A stretch of DNA of 64,000 bases, from contig JAPPII010000122.1 of assembly GCA_028820845.1 (NCBI GenBank), positions 1 through 64,000 of the forward strand, written 5' to 3'. This DNA is from Candidatus Poribacteria bacterium (lineage in GTDB: Bacteria > Poribacteria > WGA-4E > WGA-3G). This document shows, in pieces, positions 18,173 to 26,385 of this stretch. The notes beneath the pieces are model-generated. The model worked only from the letters and a program-made list of their open reading frames with translations. It did no database searches and was not told the DNA's origin. The stretch's first letter is position 1. Each line of letters opens with the position of its first letter. The position numbers and the translations under genes are program-made.

Positions 18173-19003
18173 CTATCTATTGGCTTTAATATGACCCCAA
18201 GTTGTACTCAGTTTGCCATTCGGATCAACAGCAGTAGTGTCTGCGAACGGATCTTCGGGACCAGTCGCGAGGTGTTGAATTTCTGCTTCAGAAAGGGGGC
18301 GGTGGAACATAAGGTACTCGTCCATGATGCCGTTAAACGCCCAATTCGGTCCGGTCGCTGCATCAAACGTACCCGCTTCTGAGCCAATTCCGATGAATCC
18401 GAAGCGGGACTGTCCCGCGCCGATAACTTCGGTCGTTGCGTCGGTACTCGCATCCAACTCACCGTCAACGTATATCCGCTTCTCCACGCCGTCAAAGACT
18501 GCGACAAGGTGATGCCACTCGTCATCCGCAACATCTGTCTCGCCATACCAATCGTGTATTGGGCAACAATGATCGAAAGCGACAAAAGTGGTCGCGGCAT
18601 TTCCACCAACGTCATCACCAACAGCAAAACGGAAGAATTCGCTCCGATCCCAAGACGAAATCATGCCTCTTGTGGGTGCTTTTACCCAGGCTGCGATGGT
18701 CAGTGCTGGGAATGGGTCAACGTACTCATGGTTCCGTACCGAAATATAATCTGTCGCGGCACCCGGAAAGGACAAGCCTCCGGCGACTACGCCGTCCACG
18801 GGCTCGATGTTGTTCCCCTTGATAAGTCCATCGTTTCCGTTTCCAGAGACATCTGCGACATCATCGCCGCTGAGCGTGTCTTGATTGAAACTGTAGTAGA
18901 TGATGAGTTCATCAGTACTAACGCTCTGGGCATGACTCGTTGCGATGACTCCTGTTAGCATCAAGCCTAACATCAGAAATCTGAACATAAACGCTGTTTT
19001 CAT
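18173..19003 (-). CDS. Exported LamG-domain protein with TTWG tail (tandem copy 2)
   Basis: The product (276 aa) is a close paralogue of the gene at 17293-18117. It has the same order of signal peptide, LamG domain and DHCCPIHDW loop, and it ends KLSTTWGHIK then ANR and stop. I use the ATG at 19003 because AGGAG lies 8 nt upstream; an in-frame ATG at 19024 precedes that site. Each copy has its own terminator, so they may be expressed separately. Confidence 0.82.
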   Translation of the reverse strand: MKTAFMFRFLMLGLMLTGVIATSHAQSVSTDELIIYYSFNQDTLSGDDVADVSGNGNDGLIKGNNIEPVDGVVAGGLSFPGAATDYISVRNHEYVDPFPALTIAAWVKAPTRGMISSWDRSEFFRFAVGDDVGGNAATTFVAFDHCCPIHDWYGETDVADDEWHHLVAVFDGVEKRIYVDGELDASTDATTEVIGAGQSRFGFIGIGSEAGTFDAATGPNWAFNGIMDEYLMFHRPLSEAEIQHLATGPEDPFADTTAVDPNGKLSTTWGHIKANR

Positions 19004-19538
19004 CGTTAAATCTCCTTCTATCAATCGTATCGGTTCAGCAAAAATTTAATAGAAAAACGAACTTTTTCCGAATAAACCCGTCAAAATAAACGAAAGCAAA
19101 CAGGAATATCCCTTGAGAATTTATAGGGTTCGATTTCCGATAGTCCAAAGTGCTATCTAAACAGATATAAGCACTTGGAAGTGTTGCTTCTAAATCCATG
19201 GGAACTGCTTTGTAGTGTTTCTATCCTACCACAGACCAGAACACTAAAAAGGGGTATCTCATGGATTTAATTATTGCCACAACTTATAGACTTTACGTTT
19301 ACCTTTTTATCACGTTCGTATAGAAGGACAAACCGCGAAGTTAATAACAACTACCCTATTTTGCTAAATAATAAATCAAGCCTCTATTTTTGTCAAGAAG
19401 AAATTCAGAATTATGAGTTGAGGGGCATTATTTGCAGGTATTTCGTAGCGTAGACTATTAGTCTGTGCCATAGTAGCCACAATCTAACAGATTATGCTAC
19501 AAAATCAGTTCAGCACCGCACGGAGGGTCACACCACGT
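19004..19538. other. Intergenic region with palindromic repeats, no gene seen
   Basis: No credible coding sequence was found. Three inverted repeats are present. Arms AAGTGCT at 19148-19154 pair with AGCACTT at 19170-19176, enclosing a smaller ATCT/AGAT hairpin. AGACT/AGTCT lies near 19452-19464. GTAGC/GCTAC at 19473-19477 and 19496-19500 encloses AATCT/AGATT. The last two resemble repeats upstream of 836 and of 56549. The promoter of the minus-strand LamG gene should lie at the low end. Confidence 0.5.
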
Positions 19539-20051
19539 TTAGGAGTCATCTGTCAGGAATTTTTCCAAATAGAACACATCACAGAATCTATCCTCAAATT
19601 TTACATGTTTTTTGGCGACACCAATTTTCTCAAAACCGAGATTGCCATAAAATCGGAGTGCCCGCGTATTATCTGCTAACACCTGAATCGAGATTTTCTC
19701 AAAGTTCTTCGTCTTGGCAAATGTGAAAGACGCTTCAGCCAGGGACCGTCCAATCTTATGCCCACGAAAGTTAGCATCTATCCACGTCCCGACTGTTGCT
19801 ACATGTTGCATTGAATCAGTATACTGTGCCAAACCGTCCAGTTCAATGACTTGGATGCCGACAATCTGAGTGTCTACTTCAGCGACAAACATCGCGCTCC
19901 GTGGACACAATCCGTTGATAAAGTTGCGCTCGTCTTCTTCTGTGAAGGTATTCGTTAGCGCAGTATATCTCGCTTCAAGGATAACTGAGTTAAGTACAGA
20001 GGCGACAGGTTTCGCATCCTCTGGAACTGCTTTTCTAATGATGATGTCCAT
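19539..20051 (-). CDS. GNAT-family N-acetyltransferase
   Basis: The product (170 aa) has the GNAT fold. Visible motifs are MDIIIRKAVPEDA at the N-terminus, a central VATVGTWIDANFRGHKIGRSL segment with the acetyl-CoA-binding R-G-x-x-I-G, and the C-terminal NTRALRFYGNLGFEKIG. The substrate is unknown. I use the ATG at 20051, 2 nt after the stop of the LamG gene. An ATG at 20078 overlapping that gene is an alternative. It is the last gene of a six-gene minus-strand run. Confidence 0.8.
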   Translation of the reverse strand: MDIIIRKAVPEDAKPVASVLNSVILEARYTALTNTFTEEDERNFINGLCPRSAMFVAEVDTQIVGIQVIELDGLAQYTDSMQHVATVGTWIDANFRGHKIGRSLAEASFTFAKTKNFEKISIQVLADNTRALRFYGNLGFEKIGVAKKHVKFEDRFCDVFYLEKFLTDDS

Positions 20052-20053
20052 TG

Positions 20054-20800
20054 TTATTGCGTTTTTAATCTCCCCCATGTCGTTGTAACTTTATCTGCCG
20101 GTTCAACGGAGAGTTGGATTCCGTTATCCATATCGCTTTGGATTTCATCCGCCGAGAGTGCAACACTCAAAATCTGAAGTTCATCGATGACACCGTCGAT
20201 ACCGTTGCCAATTCGGAGCGGCGCGTCATTGGTTTCAGGATCTTTCGCGAAATCGCCAGAGTTTTCTTCTTTGCCATTAACATACAACTTGAACGCTTTT
20301 TTGTCGTAAACTATTGCAACGTGATGCCACTTTTCGTCAACGACATTGGTCGTACTCTCCAATTCAACAGCATCCGTATTTCCATCACTCGCAAAGATAC
20401 CGTAGATTTTGCCGCCCCACATTTTCAAAGTGTAGTTTCGGGTAAGCCGATCATTTCCGACCTGTTTGTAGGCGATATTCTGCTCGCCACCGCCCGTGTC
20501 GTTCAGGAATTTTACCCATGCAGCGACTGTAAACATTTTCAGATTTAACGTGTCTGTATGTTCAACTTCAAGGTAAGTCCCGGGCTTGAAGCCGACCGCC
20601 TTTCCAAACTTACCATCAACCCATTCCAGTTTTCCATTAACAACACTCGCAGTATGCTCATGCCCTGAACTATCAACCGCTTCGTCGCCTGTTCCCTCAT
20701 CAAAGAACCAGATACCAACAGCATCTGGGTGTTGCGCAGAGACAGGCAAATAGATCGCGAAAATGGAGAGTAAAGTGATTAAAGATAAACAATATTTCAT
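20054..20800 (-). CDS. Exported LamG-domain protein with TTWG tail
   Basis: This 248-aa protein has a signal peptide (about residues 1-22, ending VSAQ) and one LamG domain. Strands include VGIWFFDEGTGDEAVDSSG, FTVAAWVKF and KWHHVAIVYDKKAFKLYVNG. It ends KVTTTWGRLK then TQ and stop. It lies inside an operon of cytoplasmic enzymes (PhyH, Nudix, SDR, GNAT), with gaps of 26 nt upstream and 2 nt downstream. That placement is unusual for a surface protein. Confidence 0.83.
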   Translation of the reverse strand: MKYCLSLITLLSIFAIYLPVSAQHPDAVGIWFFDEGTGDEAVDSSGHEHTASVVNGKLEWVDGKFGKAVGFKPGTYLEVEHTDTLNLKMFTVAAWVKFLNDTGGGEQNIAYKQVGNDRLTRNYTLKMWGGKIYGIFASDGNTDAVELESTTNVVDEKWHHVAIVYDKKAFKLYVNGKEENSGDFAKDPETNDAPLRIGNGIDGVIDELQILSVALSADEIQSDMDNGIQLSVEPADKVTTTWGRLKTQ

Positions 20801-20826
20801 CCAGTTATCCCTCCTATAATTTAGGT

Positions 20827-21663
20827 TTAAGAATATCCACCCACACCCAATAGCATCCGTTCTTCCAGATCCGCATCTTCAAGAAAAGCGTGGGTTAAAC
20901 CGTCTTTGGGTTGTGGACCACCGTGTGGCGATTTCCGGAGCCATGTCGGTGTATAACTCAAAATCAACATTCTCCGTTTGGCATTGAGCGTTGGCAATCC
21001 TCGGTGCCAGAGATTTCCATGGATTAGGACACCGCCACCGGCTTTCACCCGTAGTTCGACTTCCCCTTCTACCGGTCCATGAGTGTGCGGTGTTGCCTTG
21101 TCTAACCAGTTGTGTGAACCTGGGACGACGGCTACTGCGCCTGTGTCTTCGTTGAGATCGTCAAGATAGATAAGAGAATCCATACAGTGTGGACGTGAGA
21201 ACCACGGAGGCAACGGGTTGGAAACCACTCGTAGATGTTGATGCCACGGGGTTTGCTGTTCTCGATCCTCACCGGAATAAGTGATACGGGCACTCAAACC
21301 GCGCAAACGCACCAAGGGTCCCATCATTGCACGGGCAATTGATAAAGTCGGTTGAAACTTAAGGAGTTCTAAGAACACTTCATCTTTATCCATCAAGTGT
21401 CGCGGGATGAACCCCCAACCTTTCTTTCCAGCGATGGCACTGTCCCGTTTTTCCCACTCTCGTTCTTCCAAACGTTCAAGAGCATCTCGCAATTTTTCGA
21501 GTGTCTCACCTTGAAAGAGGCCTTCCCGAACGAGATACCCTCTCTCTGCGAAGGTCTCCAACTCTTCTGGCGTGGCATGCACGTCTATCTCCCAATCCTG
21601 GCCCGTTTCCCCGTTGGGATTGTGCTGGTTTAGGACTTGGTATTGGAGTTTGTGTCGTTCCAT
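20827..21663 (-). CDS. PhyH-family protein with His-x-His instead of His-x-Asp (PhyH 2)
   Basis: This 278-aa protein aligns with phytanoyl-CoA dioxygenases. The iron site reads W-H141-Q-H143, with the distal histidine likely H220 (GNLWHRG). The usual Asp of H-x-D is His, encoded CAT where GAT would give Asp. The other landmarks, such as the VPGSHNW strand and R231, remain. Loss of the carboxylate would change the metal chemistry (a three-His site) or abolish activity. AGAGGA lies just upstream of the ATG. Confidence 0.8.
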   Translation of the reverse strand: MERHKLQYQVLNQHNPNGETGQDWEIDVHATPEELETFAERGYLVREGLFQGETLEKLRDALERLEEREWEKRDSAIAGKKGWGFIPRHLMDKDEVFLELLKFQPTLSIARAMMGPLVRLRGLSARITYSGEDREQQTPWHQHLRVVSNPLPPWFSRPHCMDSLIYLDDLNEDTGAVAVVPGSHNWLDKATPHTHGPVEGEVELRVKAGGGVLIHGNLWHRGLPTLNAKRRMLILSYTPTWLRKSPHGGPQPKDGLTHAFLEDADLEERMLLGVGGYS

Positions 21664-21701
21664 ATTTTCCTCTTAAGTGTCAGTATTGATTTCGGATATA
21701 A

Positions 21702-22097
21702 TCAGTTACCTTCAAGACTTGTGAATAAATCGCGATAGACAGGCAAGGCAAGCTCCAATTTCAAGGTTTCGTTAATGCTAAACCATCCAATCCTTGCGTG
21801 CTCTTCTGGTTGTAAACACTCTGGTTCGCCTTTCCAGTCCTTTACCACAAACACATAGTAGGTGTGATCGTTATTGGAATCATATAGCGTTGAAATGTGT
21901 TCAAACCGAATAGGTGTAACCCCGATTTCTTCCTGCAATTCTCTGATGAGGGTCTGCTCCAGTGTTTCGTCACTTTCGCAGTGTCCACCGATCATGTCCC
22001 AGACGTTCGGATAGGAAGTCCTGCGCTTAGCCCTTTTGCCTAACAGTATTTTTCCGTTCCTGAACAAGATTCCGAGAGCGCAAACTTTTATTTCCAT
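21702..22097 (-). CDS. Nudix hydrolase
   Basis: This 131-aa protein contains a complete Nudix box, G-x5-E-x7-R-E-x2-E-E-x-G, in the segment GHCESDETLEQTLIRELQEE. It is a single-domain enzyme of normal length that would hydrolyse a nucleoside diphosphate-linked compound; the substrate is not predictable. It sits 12 nt after the SDR gene and 38 nt before a PhyH gene on the same strand. Confidence 0.88.
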   Translation of the reverse strand: MEIKVCALGILFRNGKILLGKRAKRRTSYPNVWDMIGGHCESDETLEQTLIRELQEEIGVTPIRFEHISTLYDSNNDHTYYVFVVKDWKGEPECLQPEEHARIGWFSINETLKLELALPVYRDLFTSLEGN

Positions 22098-22109
22098 GGA
22101 ATGAATTCC

Positions 22110-22868
22110 TTAAATTGTAGGCATCACATTCCCACCGCACACCGGAATATAAGCACCCGTGATGTAGCTTGCAAGGTCTGACGCGAGAAAAAGCACGGTA
22201 TTGGCGATTTCTTGGGCAGTCCCACGCCGTTGCATCGGCACTTTGCTCCAATAGTGTTCGTCGGCCGCTCTCGATTCACTCTTTTCGCTGATTGTCCATC
22301 CCGGCGCGACTTGATTAACAGTGATACCGTGCGCGCCTACCTCTTTAGCAAGGACTCGCAGGACACCGTCCATACCCCGCTTGCCCGATGTATACGCGCT
22401 CTGTCTCTCGAAATTCTGCATTGAGCATTCCGTGTTAATACTGATAACACGTCCCCACTTGGTTTCAATCATTGCAGGAACAAACGCTTGTGCCATATAC
22501 ACATTATGCAGAACGCACGATTGGAACTGACTTTCGTAGTCTTCTGCGGGCTGCTCTAAAACAGAAGTCCAACTGTACTGAATGACGGCGTTATTAACGA
22601 TGATGTCCGCCGTGCCTAATTCTTTGAAGACAGTATCACGCATAGCGTTTATCGATTCCTGATTGGTGACATCTGCCTGCACAGTGATTGCCTTTACACG
22701 TCTGGCAATAATTTCGTCTTGAAGGCGACGCGCTGTCTCGACATCCCTATGGTAGCAGATTGCAATATCCGCTCCAGCTGTCGCCAAGGTCCTGACCATA
22801 ACACGCCCTAACGCACCTGAGCCACCTGTAATCACGGCAACTTTCCCGCTCAGATCAATCGGAATCAT
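22110..22868 (-). CDS. Short-chain dehydrogenase/reductase (SDR)
   Basis: This 252-aa protein is a classical SDR. The NAD(P) glycine motif is TGGSGALG (about residues 14-21), the NNA motif is at 92-94, and the catalytic Y159-x3-K163 is in SAYTSGK. Length and the C-terminal SYITGAYIPVCGG are typical. GGAGG precedes the ATG. It lies between a PhyH gene (12 nt upstream) and the Nudix gene (12 nt downstream). It may act on the product of the oxygenase, which is an inference from position. Confidence 0.9.
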   Translation of the reverse strand: MIPIDLSGKVAVITGGSGALGRVMVRTLATAGADIAICYHRDVETARRLQDEIIARRVKAITVQADVTNQESINAMRDTVFKELGTADIIVNNAVIQYSWTSVLEQPAEDYESQFQSCVLHNVYMAQAFVPAMIETKWGRVISINTECSMQNFERQSAYTSGKRGMDGVLRVLAKEVGAHGITVNQVAPGWTISEKSESRAADEHYWSKVPMQRRGTAQEIANTVLFLASDLASYITGAYIPVCGGNVMPTI

Positions 22869-22880
22869 TTTTACCTCCGT

Positions 22881-23669
22881 TTATCTTTGCAAGAAATCGG
22901 TAGGAATGCGAGACATCGGGTAGTTTGCATCCTCGTCGCGATTGGCAATAGTTTCTGGTATCTCACGATCCCAGTAGTCCGGGACAGTGTTAGGGCGACT
23001 GTGCCAAGCAAGGATGAGAGTCCGTCGAACATCGGTATAGTTTTGGTGGGCAGAATGTAAAATCCGCGCGTCTGCCATTACCAACGAACCCGCTTTCGCA
23101 CAGACATCTACCTGATCCGGATGATCGCTGAACATCACCGGATGATCCGCATCAATGAACCGTGCCCCTTGTTCGTGTGCAGGCACTAATATGTCGTGTA
23201 AGTCGATGCGTTTACGATGTGTACCTGGGATTACTTTCAAACAGCCATTTTCCCGCGATGTATCGGTGAGATAGTAATTAAGAAAAATCGTCTGGGGCCA
23301 CGGCGCGCAGCTGAGTGGATCGTTCCAGCGCATCCAGTCTTGATGCCAATAGAGTGGGGGGCCTCCGGATTCCTTCGTCAGAATAATAATCCCGCCGGAC
23401 GTTACAAAATCTCCAAACCCGATCTGTTCAAGGGCATCACATGATGGCTGCCATTCCAACAATTTTTGAATATGTGGATTATCTTCACCGCGGACGTTGA
23501 CGTGCTGTCCTTGATAGATGACATCCTCCGGTTCCACGTGTCCTGCGATAAGCCGTTCTGACTCATCCCGAAGTTCCTGTAAGAACTCTTCTGTCAAAAC
23601 ATCGTCAACAACGCAGAACCCCTCTTCAATCATCTGCTCTCGTTTTTGTAGTGCGACTTCAGGGGTCAT
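22881..23669 (-). CDS. Phytanoyl-CoA dioxygenase family oxygenase (PhyH 3)
   Basis: This 262-aa protein has the canonical metal site, W-H109-Q-D111 with H205 (ARILHSAHQN); R215 or R216 is the likely 2-oxoglutarate ligand. AAGGAG lies 7 nt before the ATG. It is the first gene of the minus-strand operon running to 19539 and is divergent from PhyH 4. The substrate is not known. Confidence 0.87.
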   Translation of the reverse strand: MTPEVALQKREQMIEEGFCVVDDVLTEEFLQELRDESERLIAGHVEPEDVIYQGQHVNVRGEDNPHIQKLLEWQPSCDALEQIGFGDFVTSGGIIILTKESGGPPLYWHQDWMRWNDPLSCAPWPQTIFLNYYLTDTSRENGCLKVIPGTHRKRIDLHDILVPAHEQGARFIDADHPVMFSDHPDQVDVCAKAGSLVMADARILHSAHQNYTDVRRTLILAWHSRPNTVPDYWDREIPETIANRDEDANYPMSRIPTDFLQR

Positions 23670-23860
23670 CGCTCACTCCTTTGTGTATGAATACCGTTCT
23701 GAAGTTAATTCTATCCAATAGCCTGCTATATGCAAGTTTATGTTATTCTATACGAATTCGCACGAGAAAACAACAATTTTTCCAAAATCCCACAAATCCT
23801 TGAATCCTGAAAATCCTGATTCTGACAATTGAATGGCTCCGATTGCTTGGGTAATGAATC

Positions 23861-23890
23861 TTGACTTACTTCACTATTTTCTGCTATACT
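23861..23890 (+). promoter_or_regulatory. Sigma-70-like promoter of the PhyH 4 gene
   Basis: TTGACT at 23861-23866 and TATACT at 23885-23890 are separated by 18 nt, 23 nt before the ATG at 23914. The 244-bp gap 23670-23913 also holds the divergent promoter for the minus-strand operon, which I could not place. Confidence 0.6.
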
Positions 23891-23913
23891 TTCACAAACA
23901 GGAGGCAAGGCAG

Positions 23914-24732
23914 ATGAAAACGACAGGAAAAACAGTAAACATTCCCATACTGGAAATCTCTGCACAAGAGCGCGCTGAAAACAGACTCACACCCGAAAGC
24001 GTTGATGCCGGGGCGCGCCTCTTACGCGAGGCAGGATTGGTGGTCATCGAAAGTGTCCTTCCACGTGATTGGATAGCAAAACTCGATATTGCTATGGAAG
24101 AAGTGCTTAGTAATGAAGAGAACGGGCATGAGGGTGAACACCCGATGCTAAAGATGCCGTTCATGGACCCACGTATTATTGACAACCCGTTCGCAATGCC
24201 GATTCTGAAAGCTGCTATGGGTGAGAAAATTTTTGCGTATCTGCCTTATGGCTGTAACTCGACGCGTCCTGGTAGCGACATCCAGTGGATTCATCGAGAT
24301 TCAGGACAGCTCTTTCCTGAACTACCCTTCGCGCTCCCTGTTTCAACGATTGTGGTTAATATTCCGCTCGTCGATTTTACAGTAGAGAACGGGGCAACGG
24401 AGGTGTGGCCCGGTTCACATCTCATTATTGATGATCCTGCTGTCCGTAATTCTCCATACAACGTCTGCGATGAGGAACGCGCTGCACGACTTCCATCTTT
24501 TCAGTTAGAGATGCCCGCAGGTTCAGTCGTTGTCCGCGATATGCGGTGCTGGCATCGGGCAATGCCGAACCGTTCACAAACCGTCCGACACATGCTTGCA
24601 CTCGTCTATTTCCGAAAGTTTCACCACTCCCCGGACGCGCCAGGAATCTTCAGAGCACGTGTCCCAGAAGAGATATGGAGCAACATGTCCGAACAGACGA
24701 AAGAGGTATACCGGTTTCAAACGCACGATTGA
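23914..24732 (+). CDS. Phytanoyl-CoA dioxygenase family oxygenase (PhyH 4)
   Basis: The product (272 aa) carries H127-x-D129 (WIHRDSG) and H214 (RCWHRAMPN) as its metal ligands. I chose ATG 23914 because GGAGG at 23901-23905 is 8 nt upstream. An upstream in-frame ATG at 23833 lies before the promoter-like elements. The glycosidase-like gene starts 8 nt downstream, so the two are probably co-transcribed. The substrate is unknown. Confidence 0.87.
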   Translation: MKTTGKTVNIPILEISAQERAENRLTPESVDAGARLLREAGLVVIESVLPRDWIAKLDIAMEEVLSNEENGHEGEHPMLKMPFMDPRIIDNPFAMPILKAAMGEKIFAYLPYGCNSTRPGSDIQWIHRDSGQLFPELPFALPVSTIVVNIPLVDFTVENGATEVWPGSHLIIDDPAVRNSPYNVCDEERAARLPSFQLEMPAGSVVVRDMRCWHRAMPNRSQTVRHMLALVYFRKFHHSPDAPGIFRARVPEEIWSNMSEQTKEVYRFQTHD

Positions 24733-24740
24733 GGAGAAAT

Positions 24741-25634
24741 ATGGAACGCACGTTATTGATTCATCCTGAAATGCCTGAGCTTGATAGGGAACACGGCTTC
24801 TCGAACATCAATGGTCCCTCGCTGGTCCGTGTGCCGGAATGGGTAGAGAATCCGTTGGGGAAGTATTATCTCTACTTCGCCCACCATCGCGGTGCCTACA
24901 TCCGATTGGCGTATGCCGATGCGATTGAAGGTCCTTACACCGTCCACCCTCCGGGTGCTTTGCATCGCGACGATACTGTCTTTCGAGGATGTGACCATAT
25001 CGCTTCGCCGGATGTACACATAGACGAAGAGAATCGACGCTTCTTTATGTACTTCCACGGAAATCCCCGTGGTGGGCAAGTAACCTCTTGGGCTGTCTCT
25101 ACAGACGGTGTGGATTATACCGCCTCAGATACAATGGATAGACGCAACAGAGCCTATTTTCGTGTCTTTTGGTGGAACGGACACCCGTATGCGACGTATC
25201 ACGGTTGGATAAGCCGGGCAGAAACACCGGAGTGGACAGCATCGTTTATCGAGCGAGACACGCCGCTCTTTCCGCGCAAGTCTCCAACAAACAATACCGG
25301 TTTCCCGCGACACACGGCGAATCTCTTGGAAGGCGATACACTAACTGTCTATTATTCACTTTACGGAGACAGGCCAGAGCGTATCAAGAAAAGCACGGTG
25401 CAGTTAACAGACGATTGGAATGACTGGCAGCCATCTAAACCGATAGAGGTTATCGCGCCGAAACACGATTTCGAGGGAGTCGATCTGCCGATTAAACGGT
25501 CAACGGGTGGGTTAGATCGGGAACGTGTGCATGAACTCCGGGATCCGGCTATCTATTGTGAGGATGGAAAAACGTGGCTTCTTTATTCTGTCGCTGGGGA
25601 GCAGGGGATTGCGATTATGCAGATAACTGATTAG
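24741..25634 (+). CDS. GH43-like five-bladed propeller protein
   Basis: The product (297 aa) has the look of a five-bladed beta-propeller glycosidase-like protein (GH43/GH130 type): GPSLVRVPEW, GKYYLYFAHHRG, IASPDVHIDEENRRFFMYFHG and, near the end, LRDPAIYCEDGKTWLLYS. No signal peptide is seen, so it should be cytoplasmic. GAGGAG at 24731-24736 supports the ATG at 24741. Catalytic acids cannot be assigned with confidence. Position suggests a link with PhyH 4. Confidence 0.7.
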   Translation: MERTLLIHPEMPELDREHGFSNINGPSLVRVPEWVENPLGKYYLYFAHHRGAYIRLAYADAIEGPYTVHPPGALHRDDTVFRGCDHIASPDVHIDEENRRFFMYFHGNPRGGQVTSWAVSTDGVDYTASDTMDRRNRAYFRVFWWNGHPYATYHGWISRAETPEWTASFIERDTPLFPRKSPTNNTGFPRHTANLLEGDTLTVYYSLYGDRPERIKKSTVQLTDDWNDWQPSKPIEVIAPKHDFEGVDLPIKRSTGGLDRERVHELRDPAIYCEDGKTWLLYSVAGEQGIAIMQITD

Positions 25635-25658
25635 CTAATACCCCAATTAATGGGCATT

Positions 25659-26309
25659 TCATAACAAAGAACTTAACAATTCGTTCCAATAGTTTAAATG
25701 AGCTGTCTTAATGTCTGTGTTTCGGTCAAAATCCAACTGAAGATTTTTCGAGTAGCAATCTAAAAACAGTTTTGGATTGCTTAACAACCGCAGATAGTAT
25801 TTTAGTGAGGGAAGGATACCGTTGACAATCACTTCGCAACCGTGCTGCCTATGAATTTGTTGGACTAATCGGTCTATTGTCTCCGAGTCATCAACGTTTG
25901 GTTCTGCTGTGGTAAGTAGATAATAGCGACAGACAGAGGTATCAGCAAACTTCTGGTATGCACCTTGAACGAGGTCTGGTGAGATCGGAATGTTGTGTTT
26001 AATTTCAACCGCTTCAAAGAAATCCCCATTTTCGTCTAAAACTTCAATATCTCCAATTCCGCCAGATTTAATATCAGATGTGGTGTGGCTCTTTAGTGGT
26101 GCGAGCTCTTTTCCAATATATCGCTCGATACCCATAAACATTTCATAAACGGAGTACATTGCTAATATTGGAAGTCGTGAAATATTAGCAACGGAGAAGT
26201 GGCATTTTAGAATATTTACTGTATTTTCAATTGTTATCGTCCGTGATAGAATTTGGTCGATCGGGAGGGATTTATCAACATTTTGGGCATTTTCAGGTGT
26301 GTATGGCAT
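25659..26309 (-). CDS. Restriction-endonuclease-like protein, probably N-terminally truncated
   Basis: This 216-aa protein has a PD-(D/E)xK-like site: D87 in GIGDIEV and E102-I-K104 in FEAVEIKHN. Its central block resembles C-terminal parts of type II restriction enzymes found next to cytosine methyltransferases. No methyltransferase lies in the window. The ATG at 26309 has no ribosome-binding site. The frame stays open for only about 13 codons upstream before a stop, so the gene may be a remnant of a longer one. It looks more AT-rich than its neighbours, which would fit transfer. Confidence 0.55.
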   Translation of the reverse strand: MPYTPENAQNVDKSLPIDQILSRTITIENTVNILKCHFSVANISRLPILAMYSVYEMFMGIERYIGKELAPLKSHTTSDIKSGGIGDIEVLDENGDFFEAVEIKHNIPISPDLVQGAYQKFADTSVCRYYLLTTAEPNVDDSETIDRLVQQIHRQHGCEVIVNGILPSLKYYLRLLSNPKLFLDCYSKNLQLDFDRNTDIKTAHLNYWNELLSSLL

Positions 26310-26385
26310 ATTTTTTAAGACAAGACTTACGCGATTTATTGGAATTCAGGAGAATAAACAGATGCCGTAGGTCTCCCTATCAGGA

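Noticed and set aside
24546-24740. Upstream extension of the GH43-like gene
   Set aside because: It overlaps the end of the PhyH 4 gene in another frame. GAGGAG directly precedes ATG 24741.
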